A DNA stretch of 64,000 bases. Source: Sarcina sp034439435 (GTDB lineage Bacteria; Bacillota; Clostridia; Clostridiales; Clostridiaceae). The stretch spans positions 124,001 through 188,000 of the forward strand of contig NZ_JAPCKJ010000003.1 in NCBI RefSeq assembly GCF_034439435.1, in the 5' to 3' direction. A program made the position numbers and the translations under genes. Below, in pieces: positions 46,199 to 55,194 of the stretch (the first letter of the stretch is position 1; each line of letters begins with the position of its first letter). Below the pieces are notes generated by a model. The model saw only the letters and a list, made by a program, of their open reading frames with translations. It had not been told where the DNA came from and ran no database searches.

Positions 46199-47209
46199 TT
46201 ATTTTGCCATTAAAGCATTTCCTACAGGGAAGACTATACTTACTTCTGTTCCTTCATTCTCTTCTGAATTTATTTTAATACCTAACCCTAACTTCTCACA
46301 AAGATTCTTACATAGATATAATCCCATTCCTGTAGATTTAGTAAATCTTCTTCCATTTTCTCCTGTAAAACCTTTTTCAAAAACTCTTCCTAAATCTCTG
46401 TTAGGTATTCCAACACCACTATCTTTAATCTTTAAAATTATACTGTTTTTAAACTCATTCGCTGATACCTTAACTCTACTATTTTCTGAACTATACTTTA
46501 TTGCATTGTTTATAATTTGATTTATTATGAATTCAACCCACTTTTCGTCACTATAAACATTATAATCTAAGTCCTCTAAATCTATAGCAATTCTCTTATT
46601 TATAAAATCTCTAGAATTCTTCTTGATTACATTTCTTACACTTTTCCCCAAAGAAAATTCTCTTACAATGTAGTCTTTACTAACATCTGTACTTCTTGCA
46701 TAATATAATGCTTGATCTATATACTCTTCTATTTTTTTAATTTCCTTTTTAATAGTTTCGCTCATCTTACTTTCATTATTTTCTAAAATAAGCCTTGTAG
46801 ATGCTATTGGAGTTTTTATTTCATGAACCCAAGTTTCTATATACTCTCTATATTCTTTTTGTTCAAGTTTGTATTTCTTAACCTGTTCATGCATATCCTT
46901 ATCAGTTTCCTTTAATACCTCATATAAGAACTTTCCATGATAAAAATTAGGTTCTTCTATTACTTCTGGTAGTAAATATTTCCTATCTAAATTATCTAAA
47001 GCATTAGTTATATTATCATAGAATTTTTTACTTTTATAAAAATCTAAAATTATATATGTAAAAAGGGGAATAAACCAAAAACATGATATTAAAAATATTA
47101 TTCCTGAGCCAATGTTACCTATGAACAATAAAACTGCTATAGTAGCAAAAATTATAAAGTTTGAAATTATAAAAAATAATTTATCTTCAAAGTATTCTCT
47201 TAGCTTCAT
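46199..47209 (-). CDS. BceS-type intramembrane-sensing histidine kinase
   Basis: Sensor kinase of 336 residues. Two close membrane spans (about 12-31 and 35-56) with almost no extracellular loop mark it as an intramembrane-sensing kinase that reads its signal from the BceAB transporter. The H box is ETWVHEIKTPIAST (near His 129), the N box FIINQIINNAIKYSSEN, G1 KDSGVGIPNRD, F KGFTGENG and G2 STGMGLYLCKNL. Its ATG overlaps the stop of the response regulator by 4 bases (ATGA), showing translational coupling. Confidence 0.93.
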   Translation of the reverse strand: MKLREYFEDKLFFIISNFIIFATIAVLLFIGNIGSGIIFLISCFWFIPLFTYIILDFYKSKKFYDNITNALDNLDRKYLLPEVIEEPNFYHGKFLYEVLKETDKDMHEQVKKYKLEQKEYREYIETWVHEIKTPIASTRLILENNESKMSETIKKEIKKIEEYIDQALYYARSTDVSKDYIVREFSLGKSVRNVIKKNSRDFINKRIAIDLEDLDYNVYSDEKWVEFIINQIINNAIKYSSENSRVKVSANEFKNSIILKIKDSGVGIPNRDLGRVFEKGFTGENGRRFTKSTGMGLYLCKNLCEKLGLGIKINSEENEGTEVSIVFPVGNALMAK

Positions 47210-47874
47210 GGCATAATATATCCTAATCCTCTTCTAGTTTCTATAGCACCTTTTACTCCAACTTCCTCTAGCTTCTTTCTAAGTCTTGTTACGTTTACTG
47301 ATAGAGTATTATCATCTACAAAAATATCAGAGTTCCACATATAATCCATAAGATCTTCTCTTGAAACAACATTTCCTTTATTTTTTAGAAGACACGCTAA
47401 TATTTTAAGTTCATTTTTAGTTAATTCCTCATTTTTTCCTTTACAAGAAATTGTTCCATTAGATAAATTAAGCTTTAAATCTCCGTAAGTTAAAACTTCT
47501 TGTTCTGCTAGCGAATAAGTTCTTCTAAGTAAAGATGCTATTCTAGCTAATAATATTTGAGTATTATAAGGTTTTGTTATAAAATCATCAGCACCTAAAT
47601 TCATACTCATAATTTCATCCATATCACTATCTCTGCTTGTAACTATTATTATAGGTACATTAGAATCCTTTCTTATTTCTCTACAGATATGATATCCATC
47701 AAAATAAGGTAAATTTATATCTAATAATATTAAATCTGCATTATTTTCTTTAACATATTCTAATATGTTTTCAAAATCTGTTGGAGCTAAAACTTCATAT
47801 CCATATCTAGTAAGAAGTTTTGTAAGCTCTTCTCTTATTGTATCTGTATCTTCAATTATAAGAATTTTCTTCAT
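47206..47874 (-). CDS. BceR-type OmpR-family response regulator
   Basis: DNA-binding regulator of 222 residues. The receiver domain has the acidic pair IIEDTDTI, phospho-acceptor Asp in ADLILLDINLPYFDG (near residue 52), the Thr of IIIVTSRDSD and the Lys of ITKPYN. The winged-helix output domain follows from about 125, with LTKNELKILACLLKN and VNVTRLRKKLEE. It should control bceAB through the operator-like dyad 45.96 kb. It is the first gene of the module. No matching dyad is seen in front of this gene, so the regulatory pair may be expressed constitutively. Confidence 0.93.
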   Translation of the reverse strand: MKKILIIEDTDTIREELTKLLTRYGYEVLAPTDFENILEYVKENNADLILLDINLPYFDGYHICREIRKDSNVPIIIVTSRDSDMDEIMSMNLGADDFITKPYNTQILLARIASLLRRTYSLAEQEVLTYGDLKLNLSNGTISCKGKNEELTKNELKILACLLKNKGNVVSREDLMDYMWNSDIFVDDNTLSVNVTRLRKKLEEVGVKGAIETRRGLGYIMP

Positions 47875-48035
47875 TTAACTCATCCTTCCACTTTATTTAT
47901 AAGCTTAGAATATCACAAAAAGTTCAAATTTTAAAACTCTCTCTTGCTTCATCTTATTTAAACTTCTTCTTTATTTTAATTATTATTTGTAATTTTATAT
48001 TTTTTAATATAATTTCTATTTACATTATATTAAAA

Positions 48036-48080
48036 AAACTGCATCAAAGCATCTTAACAAATAAATACTTTAATACAGTT
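48036..48080. repeat. Small family 2-like hairpin
   Basis: AACTGCATCAAAGCATCTTA at the left pairs with TACTTTAATACAGTT at the right. The ends recall the family 2 tips (AACTGTATCAAA). It probably is a short relic; the 330-base gap 47875-48204 holds only this and a family 1 copy. Confidence 0.4.
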
Positions 48081-48091
48081 CAATTTAAATA

Positions 48092-48194
48092 ATAGACTCT
48101 ATTTTAAGTAAATTTTGATTTTTAGCTAAATTTTTAGACCTAACTTAATGAGCAATTCTGTCTAAAATCAACACTAGTTTAAAACATATCTAAA
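48092..48194. repeat. Short, diverged family 1 repeat (about 103 bp)
   Basis: Left TAGACTCTATTTTAAGTAAA and TTTTGATTTTTAGCTAAA, right CTGTCTAAAATCAACACTAG and TTTAAAACATATCTAAATA. It retains the subterminal AGACCTAACTTAATGAGCAA also seen in the full elements. It lies 10 bases past the MATE stop. Confidence 0.65.
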
Positions 48195-48204
48195 TATCAA
48201 AACA

Positions 48205-49533
48205 TTATTTTTCATTACATAAAATATATTTTTTATAAATCCTAAATCTATAAATTAAACAAGATATACTTCCTTTTAATATATTTGATATGGCTATACT
48301 CCACCATACTCCATTTATACCTAAGAAGTTAACTAAAACTAAAGCTATAGGTATTCTTAACATGGTGAATATTATGCTTATAGCCGATGGTATTTTAGGA
48401 AGCCCTAATCCTGAGAAAACTCCATTTGATATCATTTCAAAACTACTAAATATTTGAACTATACCTAAAACTCTTAAATAACTACTTCCAATTATAATTG
48501 TAGCCTCATCTTTAACAAATAACCTTACTAAAGCTCCAGGAATACATATAAATATAGCCGAAATAAGTATTGAATATATTGATCCTAAGAATAAAGCCTT
48601 CTTATATCCTTCATTTACTCTATTAAATTTCTTTGCTCCGTAATTTTGCCCTGTAAAGCCTGCTATGGCTCCATTTAATCCTCCAACAACCATGAAACTT
48701 ACTGACTCTATTTGTAATCCTATTTTCTGAGCTGCTATAGCATCAGCCCCAAAACTAGCTATTATTCTAGCTAAAATAATGTTTACTAAAGTAAAAAGTA
48801 CTCTTTGAGATGCCATAGGGAATCCTAGTCTAGCTATTTCTCTTACTTTTTCATAATTTATTTTCTTCTTTAAATCTATTTTGAATATTCCTTTTCCATG
48901 ATACAGATACATAAAGAACATAAGCATATTAGCTAATAATGTTGCAACTGCTGCACCAAAGACACCCATTTTAAATATATATATTAAAATCGGATCCAAT
49001 ACCATATTTAGAATTATTCCAATAGCACTTATTTTTAAAGCTACTTTATTATTACCAAAGCTAGCTAATATTCTTGTGAAAAGATAATTAAAAAAGCTAA
49101 AGAATAATACTGGAGCACTTACAGCTAAGTATATATATGAGTCCTTCTCTACTATTGGATCATTTAAATTTAAAAAACCTATAAATCCCTTTCCAAATAT
49201 AACTAATATTAAAGTATATATTATACCTATAACAAAGTTCATAATAAGACCATTTCTTATATAATCCTCTGTTTCTATTTCATTTTTTCTTCCTACCTCA
49301 TGAGAAACTTTTATTCCAGTCCCAGTCACTACTAAAGCATTTATAGAATATCCAAGTCCTAAAAAGAAGCTTGAAGAACCAATGCTTGCTACAGCACCAC
49401 TTCCTAAACCTCCAACCCAAAACATATCTATAAGTCCATATGCAAACTGAAGAAATGAACTCCCCATAATTGGAAGTGCTAAAGTGGTAAGTACACTTAA
49501 CACCTTTCCCTTAGTTAAATCTACTTTCTTCAT
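48205..49533 (-). CDS. MATE family efflux protein (second)
   Basis: Twelve-span MATE transporter of 442 residues. Repeat 1 begins VLTTLALPIMGSSFLQFAYG followed by LIDMFWVGGLGSGAVASIG; repeat 2 begins EIARLGFPMASQRVLFTLVN and later AGFTGQNYGAKKFNRVNEGY. These positions fit the NorM/DinF branch of MATE proteins, different from the 18-19.5 kb gene. AGGAGAG is 5-6 bases before ATG. It is probably monocistronic: repeat elements separate it from the arsenate reductase gene on one side and from the response regulator gene on the other. Confidence 0.9.
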   Translation of the reverse strand: MKKVDLTKGKVLSVLTTLALPIMGSSFLQFAYGLIDMFWVGGLGSGAVASIGSSSFFLGLGYSINALVVTGTGIKVSHEVGRKNEIETEDYIRNGLIMNFVIGIIYTLILVIFGKGFIGFLNLNDPIVEKDSYIYLAVSAPVLFFSFFNYLFTRILASFGNNKVALKISAIGIILNMVLDPILIYIFKMGVFGAAVATLLANMLMFFMYLYHGKGIFKIDLKKKINYEKVREIARLGFPMASQRVLFTLVNIILARIIASFGADAIAAQKIGLQIESVSFMVVGGLNGAIAGFTGQNYGAKKFNRVNEGYKKALFLGSIYSILISAIFICIPGALVRLFVKDEATIIIGSSYLRVLGIVQIFSSFEMISNGVFSGLGLPKIPSAISIIFTMLRIPIALVLVNFLGINGVWWSIAISNILKGSISCLIYRFRIYKKYILCNEK

Positions 49534-49554
49534 ATTACTCTCCTAAAAATTTAT

Positions 49555-49790
49555 TAAGCTTTTTATAATTATAAAATCTATAAATATGTTCCGAGAATCA
49601 GCTGTATTTCACTAAGAATTTATAGAAATCATTACAATAAATTTATTAAAGCTTCGAAATTCCTTCGGTCAAACAGTCTCAGCTTCTTAACATAAATTTC
49701 TTTCCATGATTACTTAAATTCTAAAGCTCATACAGATATTCTCTTCACATACTTTATAGATTTTTATGAACCAAAAGCTTAATACTTATT
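49555..49790. repeat. Composite palindromic repeat (about 235 bp) between MATE and arsC
   Basis: The outer parts match family 2: CTATAAATATGTTCCGAGAA and TTTCACTAAGAATTTATAG on the left, CAGATATTCTCTTCACATAC and TTTATAGATTTTT on the right. The centre, TTAAAGCTTCGAAATTCCTT then CGGTCAAACAGTCTCAGCTT and CTTAACATAAATTTC, matches the family 1 core (AAAGCTTTTAAACTCGCTCC). Confidence 0.6.
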
Positions 49791-49808
49791 TTCATAAATA
49801 CCTCTTTA

Positions 49809-50207
49809 TTAAAGTTGTCCATTTTTTATTCTATATACTAACTCTTCAACTTTTTCCTTTATTTTATTTCTTGTATATATAAAATCATCATCACTTTTAC
49901 CAGTTGGATCCTCTAATCCCCAGTCTTCTCTATGTTTGCAAGGTAAAGTTGGACACTGAACATTACATCCCATAGTTATAACTATATCTACTTCTGGAAT
50001 TTCACCTAATAATTTAGGTCTTTGAGTTAACTCCATATCAATTCCTATTTCTTTCATTATTCTAACTGCATCTTGATTTATCTTATCTCTTTCTTCTGTT
50101 CCAGCAGAATAACTTTCAAAAACATTTAATCCAATTACCTTTCCAAAGGCCTCTGCCATTTGAGATCTACAAGAATTATGAACACATACAAATGCTACTT
50201 TTTTCAT
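49809..50207 (-). CDS. arsC: Arsenate reductase, low-molecular-weight phosphatase type
   Basis: Arsenate reductase of 132 residues that converts As(V) to As(III). The P-loop CVHNSCRSQMAEAF supplies the first catalytic Cys and the CX5R phosphate loop. The second and third redox Cys are in MGCNVQCPTLPCKHREDW, followed by GLEDPTGKSDDDF, as in thioredoxin-coupled ArsC of Staphylococcus plasmid pI258. GGGGGA is about 10 bases before ATG. It lies 86 bases after arsR on the same strand, so the two probably form one transcript. No arsenite pump gene follows; the next gene is a MATE transporter behind a repeat. Confidence 0.92.
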   Translation of the reverse strand: MKKVAFVCVHNSCRSQMAEAFGKVIGLNVFESYSAGTEERDKINQDAVRIMKEIGIDMELTQRPKLLGEIPEVDIVITMGCNVQCPTLPCKHREDWGLEDPTGKSDDDFIYTRNKIKEKVEELVYRIKNGQL

Positions 50208-50293
50208 AATAATAATCCCCCTTAATCTTCTTCTATTAAATATAAATACTTAAAAACATTGTTAATTCCAAATTTTCATTATATTATCCCACA

Positions 50294-50587
50294 TCATTTT
50301 TCCATATCTGAATAAGTTATTACATCCATAAAGAATAGTATTGCTCTATTGGCATTGTTTAAATTAAGACTATAATGATTCCAAGTTCCTTCTTTTCTAG
50401 ATTTAACTAACCCACATTCACTTAAAATCTTCATATGATGAGATAATGTTGACTGAGAAATATCAAAACATTTAAGTATTTCACAAGCACACTTTTCTCC
50501 ATCTGATAATAAATTTAATATTCTTAATCTATTTGAATCTCCTAAAGCTTTGAAGACTCTTGAATTCTTTTCAAATCTATCTTCCAT
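50294..50587 (-). CDS. arsR: ArsR-family metalloregulator
   Basis: Winged-helix repressor of 97 residues that releases DNA on binding As(III) or a related metal. The recognition helix is DISQSTLSHHMKILSECGLV and the metal-site motif is GEKCACEILKCF, close to the CVC of ArsR alpha-3 sites, with an extra Cys. The ATG at 50587 (protein MEDRFEKNSRVFKALGD) is preferred over upstream in-frame starts because the family N-terminus begins here and AGGA lies about 11 bases upstream. A strong promoter with a central palindrome lies 38 bases before it, suggesting autorepression. It is co-oriented with arsC. Confidence 0.92.
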   Translation of the reverse strand: MEDRFEKNSRVFKALGDSNRLRILNLLSDGEKCACEILKCFDISQSTLSHHMKILSECGLVKSRKEGTWNHYSLNLNNANRAILFFMDVITYSDMEK

Positions 50588-50624
50588 AACTATACACATC
50601 CTAACACAAAGTAATCCTTCATTC

Positions 50625-50654
50625 ATTATATTTATAAATATCGATATATGTCAA
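50625..50654 (-). promoter_or_regulatory. arsR promoter with ArsR-type operator
   Basis: On the minus strand a perfect TTGACA (50654-50649) and a perfect TATAAT (50630-50625) are 18 bases apart. The spacer contains the exact 10-base palindrome ATATCGATAT (50638-50647). The position between -35 and -10 is as expected for repressor binding. Confidence 0.75.
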
Positions 50655-50788
50655 TATAATTTATTAATATAAGTTGTATCACAACACACTATAATAATAA
50701 TAATACATCTATATTTATAGATGTATAACTAAATAAATTCATATTAATATTGTTCAATATAATTAAACATATAGTCACCTTTTATTTT

Positions 50789-51022
50789 TGGCTATATTTT
50801 AAACTAGTGTTGATTTTAGATAGAACCGTAAGACTATCTTAATGAGCAATTTAGAGTTTCATCATCTATGGAAAAATAATAGCGTTAAGAGGCTTTTTCT
50901 GTTTGAGCGATAGCGAGTTTAAAAGCCTTAGCTATTATTTTGGAATAGATAATAGAAACTCTTTGCGAAATTAAGTAAGTCTGAGGGGCCAGCTAAAATC
51001 AACACTCACTTAAAACAGAGCC
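50789..51022. repeat. Full-length family 1 MITE-like repeat (about 234 bp)
   Basis: Left end GGCTATATTTTAAACTAG then TGTTGATTTTAGATAGAA; right end GCCAGCTAAAATCAACACTC then ACTTAAAACAGAGCCTATT. Inside: AATGAGCAATTTAGAGTTTC, AATAATAGCGTTAAGAGGCT, TGTTTGAGCGATAGCGAGTT and CTTTGCGAAATTAAGTAAGT. The same blocks, inverted, occur in the element at 9.7 kb. It lies 25 bases past the YdbT stop. Confidence 0.78.
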
Positions 51023-51046
51023 TATTTTAATATAATAAAAAGGATG

Positions 51047-52618
51047 CTAATTAGCATCCTTTACTTCATTTACTTTTAAAGACTTCTTGTATGATTCATT
51101 TAATATTTCATTAACGAACTCTTTTTTCATATAAGGTAACTTTACTTCCTCAACTATTTCACTATAGTAATCTATAATAATTTTTCCTACTCCTAAGTTT
51201 GATTGTATAGGATTATCTTTGAAACTCACAGCTTGTATATCTCTTGCCTTTAATATGTGTATAGTTCTAAAGAATCCACCAGTAACTGCCCGTACCTTAT
51301 TGTCTTTAACTTTTAAATTTGTATTTTTTACTTTCAAAATTGCAGAAGGTATTACTATTAATAAAAGTAAATTTATTAACATTACCCATGGTGTTTTAAA
51401 AATTAATAAAGCAATGACTGATGTAAAAAGAATACCTAATACTGGCTTAATTATCATGGTTATTCTACCATGTTTTATTCCTTCTCCATCACCTTCTACT
51501 TTCCACTGTGGTATAAGTTCTTCAATTAAATTTTGTACTTCTTCTAAATCTCCTAATGGATATAATAAAACACGATCTTTTCCGTCTCCAGAATATCCTT
51601 TTAAAGTTAAATTCACTTCATACTTTTTAATAAGCTGTCTAATTGGATTAGATTTTATCTTTATCATTTTAATATTATCTTCTTTAAATGAAAATTCTTT
51701 AGTACTTAGTAACCCATACTTTATTTTTATGTTCTCACCACTTTTAGAAATAGTAAAATTATAATATTTTATAAAATAATATATTGTTGCTATAAGTTTA
51801 AGTCCTAATAATATTCCAACTAAACTTATAAATCCAACTACTATGATTCCAGCAGAAAAAGTATATTGCTCTACTCTTGAGAAAAAACTATCTAAAAAAT
51901 TAACAGTCACTATCTTTTCTAAATAGTCTATTCCATTAAAAATAAATATTAATGCTACAAATAAATTAAAGCTAGTAAAACCAAAAAGTATTAGCTTTTT
52001 ATTTTCAAACTTTCTTTCGTATTGTTTTTCAGATGTAGTATTATTACAATTACTATTTTCTATAGGCTCTTTTTTATTTAATACTAAACTCGCCTCAGAA
52101 ATTTCTAATTTCTCATCATAAATTTCATTATCTCCTGAAAAAGCAAAGTTCTTTAAAATTTCTATTTCTTTATCAGAAAACATAAACTTAATTTCTTCTA
52201 ATCCTGCATTCTTAGCTGAACTTTCTATTTTAAGTACCTTATAACCTAAAATTTTTTCTATTAGATTCTGAGATATATCCATTGACTTCAAATTTTTTCT
52301 AGGTATTATTAGAGTCTTCTTTGATAATATGCCTTTATGATATTTAGCTTCATCATTTGATATAACTAAAAAAGTTTTATTCCACTCAATTATCATAAAA
52401 ACTAAATCAAGTAAGATAACAATGCCAATAATATACCAAGCCTTATTTTTAGAAAATGCTATTGTTACTAAACAAAAAACTAAAATATTTATTATTGATT
52501 TAGGCAAGCTATAAATCAAACTTTTCCAATTATTTTTTATTTTTATTTCTCTATTATGTAAAGGATTTTCATAATTATTAGATTGATTTATTTTTTTACT
52601 ACTCAACTCTTCACTCAT
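51047..52618 (-). CDS. YdbT-like bPH2-domain membrane protein
   Basis: Membrane protein of 523 residues built from three bacterial PH-like (bPH2, YdbS/YdbT) modules separated by hydrophobic hairpins (about 30-75, 205-280 and 390-430). Repeated module marks are VISNDEAKYHKGILSKKTLI, IKIKYGLLSTKEFSFKEDN and NLKVKDNKVRAVTGGFFRTI. YdbS/YdbT pairs are widespread in Firmicutes and in Bacillus affect resistance to certain bacteriocins; the biochemical role is unknown. The gene starts 2 bases after the stop of the partner, so the two are co-translated. Confidence 0.86.
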   Translation of the reverse strand: MSEELSSKKINQSNNYENPLHNREIKIKNNWKSLIYSLPKSIINILVFCLVTIAFSKNKAWYIIGIVILLDLVFMIIEWNKTFLVISNDEAKYHKGILSKKTLIIPRKNLKSMDISQNLIEKILGYKVLKIESSAKNAGLEEIKFMFSDKEIEILKNFAFSGDNEIYDEKLEISEASLVLNKKEPIENSNCNNTTSEKQYERKFENKKLILFGFTSFNLFVALIFIFNGIDYLEKIVTVNFLDSFFSRVEQYTFSAGIIVVGFISLVGILLGLKLIATIYYFIKYYNFTISKSGENIKIKYGLLSTKEFSFKEDNIKMIKIKSNPIRQLIKKYEVNLTLKGYSGDGKDRVLLYPLGDLEEVQNLIEELIPQWKVEGDGEGIKHGRITMIIKPVLGILFTSVIALLIFKTPWVMLINLLLLIVIPSAILKVKNTNLKVKDNKVRAVTGGFFRTIHILKARDIQAVSFKDNPIQSNLGVGKIIIDYYSEIVEEVKLPYMKKEFVNEILNESYKKSLKVNEVKDAN

Positions 52619-52620
52619 AA

Positions 52621-53124
52621 TTAACCCTTAAGTTCCTCCCTTACATTTTCATTTATCTTTTTACTTAAAAACGCTCTAATCTTTTCCACTTCATCTTTAT
52701 CGATATTAGGAATATCATAACTTCCACCAGCTGTTCCTATCTTAACAGTAGCTAAATTAAAATAACTATTAATTGGTCCTTCACTTAAATTTATATTTTG
52801 TATTCTAACAATAGGTATTGTTACACTCTTCCTAAAGTAGATTCCCTCTGTAAAAAATATTTCATCTTCACTTATTCTATAGCTCCATTGCTTATACTCA
52901 AAAAATGGCTCAATAAATGCACTTACAGCAGTTAATAATATTACTATTAAACTTACTATATTTATTGGTGTACTAAATTTATTTATAAACCAATTAAATC
53001 CCTGAAAATTAAACTTAGGCAGAATAACCATTGCTACTATGTATATAATTAATAATATTATTAGAGCAATACTTCTAGATATTACCCAAGATTTAATTGC
53101 TTTATTACTAAGCTTTCTATTCAT
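52621..53124 (-). CDS. YdbS-like bPH2-domain membrane protein
   Basis: Single-module partner of YdbT, 167 residues. Two membrane segments (about 18-38 and 52-72) precede one bPH2 domain: YRISEDEIFFTEGIYFRKSV then IPIVRIQNINLSEGPINSYF and LATVKIGTAGGSYDIPNI. The ATG at 53124 (protein MNRKLSNKAIKS) has GGGGG 6 bases upstream; another ATG six bases earlier sits directly against that site and is less likely. It is the first gene of a two-gene operon. Confidence 0.88.
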   Translation of the reverse strand: MNRKLSNKAIKSWVISRSIALIILLIIYIVAMVILPKFNFQGFNWFINKFSTPINIVSLIVILLTAVSAFIEPFFEYKQWSYRISEDEIFFTEGIYFRKSVTIPIVRIQNINLSEGPINSYFNLATVKIGTAGGSYDIPNIDKDEVEKIRAFLSKKINENVREELKG

Positions 53125-53303
53125 TAACATCCCCCTTTTTAATTTATTCGTATTTATTTTTATGACAACTTATTAAAAAGTTTAAATTTTATAAAATTTG
53201 TTAACTTTTCCTTAAAATATCATATAGAATTTACTTAGTCAATTTTAACCTAAAAAAATTAAGATAAGCTTAAGAAAGGAACCTAATTATTTATTTGAAT
53301 AAA

Positions 53304-53368
53304 AAGACTGCATTTATTGTAATAGACTAACTTTTATAAAATTAGTTCTATATCTTAGATACAGTCTT
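53304..53368. repeat. Hairpin relic, probable terminator of the ABC exporter operon
   Basis: AAGACTG / CAGTCTT at the ends and CTAACTTTTATAAAATTAG at the centre. End sequences (ACTGCATTTATT, GATACAGTC) resemble the tips of family 2 repeats. It lies about 35 bases past the exporter stop. Confidence 0.45.
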
Positions 53369-53403
53369 AAACATTAAATTTCTATATATTTTTAAGGCCT
53401 TAT

Positions 53404-55194
53404 TTAAATATAATATTGAGCCTGTGCACTATACATAACCTCATATTCATTGCCTTTATCTTTTACAAGCTCATCATGTGTACCATATTGAATAAGTCTT
53501 CCTTTATGGAACACTGCAATCTTATCACAGAATTTACAGCTAGATAATCTATGTGAAATATATATTGTAGTTTTCTTTCCTATAAGCTCATTAAACTTAC
53601 TATATATCTCATGCTCGGCTTTTGGATCTAAGGCTGCTGTTGGCTCATCAAGGATTACTATTGGTGCATCTTTGTAAATAGCTCTAGCTATGGCTAATTT
53701 CTGTGCTTGTCCTCCTGAGAATTCTATACCACCCTCATCAAAGTTTTTGTATATAGGTGTATATATTCCCTTAGGTAGCTTTTCTAAATCTTTTTCAAAT
53801 CCACCTTTCCTTAAAACCTCTTCTATATCCTCATCCTTAACATTTTCAACCTTATCTAATGCTATATTTTCTTTAATTGAAAATGATAGAAGCTTAAAGT
53901 CTTGGAATACCACAGATAAAAGTTTCATATATTCATCATAATCATACTCCCTTATATTCACTCCATTTAGTAGAATTTCTCCCTCTGTTGGATCATAAAG
54001 CCTTGCTAAAAGTTTTATAAAAGTTGTTTTACCGGCTCCATTTAATCCAACTACTGAAAGCTTTTCACCTTCTTTTATATTAATTGAAACATTTTTCAAA
54101 GTGAATTCTTTACTTCTTGGATATTTAAATGAAACATTCTTAAATTCTATATTTGCCTCTTCTAAATTTTCAATATGCTTACCATTCTTAACTTGTTTTG
54201 ACTCTACACTATCAAATTTCATATAAGCTTGAAGGTATCTACACATTTGTCTTATTGTCACATAGTTTTTAAAAAGGTTAGAAATTGATGTGCTAAAGTT
54301 TATAGCTGCATTTGTGTACATTGCAAAATCACCAATACCTATACTTTTATTTAAAACTCTGTAAGTTATATATCCATAAACTATAAGCATTTGTAATTGT
54401 ACTACTACTTGATTAAATCCTTCAAAAACACCTAGTTTATTAAACATTCTAGACCAAATGCTCATGCTGTTTTTATTGAAATTATCTATCTTATTAACAA
54501 AAAGAGGTGCTACATTATAAAGTCTTATATCCTTTGCTGCTCCAAAATCATTTACTGTATTTATATAGTATCCATACTCCCTGTTTAGTGGAATTAACAT
54601 ATCATAAAACTTGTGTTGTAATCTTTGAGATTTCTTATAAACAAAGGTATTTAAAAGAACTATTCCAACTATTATTACTATAATAATCCAGTCTAAAGTT
54701 AAGATTAATCCTATTAAAGCTACGATTTTAATCATTTCAGTTAATATACTTGATAAAGTAAATATAAGTTGCCAAATAGCTCCCTGATTTCTTATTGGAA
54801 ATAAGGCTCTTTCTTTCAAATTAAGCATTTCTGGATCTTCTATATTTTCAAAATCCATATCCATAACCTTTTTTCCTATTAGCAAATCAAAACCTGCAAC
54901 TATTTCCTCATTTTTAAAGGCACATTTATTTTCTAAGATTCTATTTATAGCATTTAATATTCCATTACCTACTACTGTTGCCAATACTAAAAAAACAAGT
55001 ACCTTTATTCTTTTAGCCCCTAATAATTCATCTATAATATACTTTGGCATTATTATATTTAAGAAAGGAACTGCCGCAGCAAAAAATGATGAAAAGAACA
55101 ATGTAGGCAAATAAGTTTTTGACATGCCATGTGCTGTTTTCAAGAAATATTTTATTATATATAAATCACTAGTGTACTTTTCTTTCCTTTTCAT
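53404..55194 (-). CDS. ABC exporter half-transporter (second of pair)
   Basis: Fused membrane-ATPase half-transporter of 596 residues. Six spans (about 20-330) are followed by an ABC domain: Walker A VGLNGAGKTTFIKLL, Q-loop VVFQDFKLLSFS, signature FSGGQAQKLAIARAIY, Walker B IVILDEPTAALDPKAE and the switch His in YISHRLSS. The motifs are complete. The start codon overlaps the stop of the upstream exporter by one base (TAATG), so the two very probably form a heterodimer. The substrate is unknown. Similar pairs export peptides or lipids; no peptide precursor or maturation gene is adjacent. Confidence 0.92.
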   Translation of the reverse strand: MKRKEKYTSDLYIIKYFLKTAHGMSKTYLPTLFFSSFFAAAVPFLNIIMPKYIIDELLGAKRIKVLVFLVLATVVGNGILNAINRILENKCAFKNEEIVAGFDLLIGKKVMDMDFENIEDPEMLNLKERALFPIRNQGAIWQLIFTLSSILTEMIKIVALIGLILTLDWIIIVIIVGIVLLNTFVYKKSQRLQHKFYDMLIPLNREYGYYINTVNDFGAAKDIRLYNVAPLFVNKIDNFNKNSMSIWSRMFNKLGVFEGFNQVVVQLQMLIVYGYITYRVLNKSIGIGDFAMYTNAAINFSTSISNLFKNYVTIRQMCRYLQAYMKFDSVESKQVKNGKHIENLEEANIEFKNVSFKYPRSKEFTLKNVSINIKEGEKLSVVGLNGAGKTTFIKLLARLYDPTEGEILLNGVNIREYDYDEYMKLLSVVFQDFKLLSFSIKENIALDKVENVKDEDIEEVLRKGGFEKDLEKLPKGIYTPIYKNFDEGGIEFSGGQAQKLAIARAIYKDAPIVILDEPTAALDPKAEHEIYSKFNELIGKKTTIYISHRLSSCKFCDKIAVFHKGRLIQYGTHDELVKDKGNEYEVMYSAQAQYYI

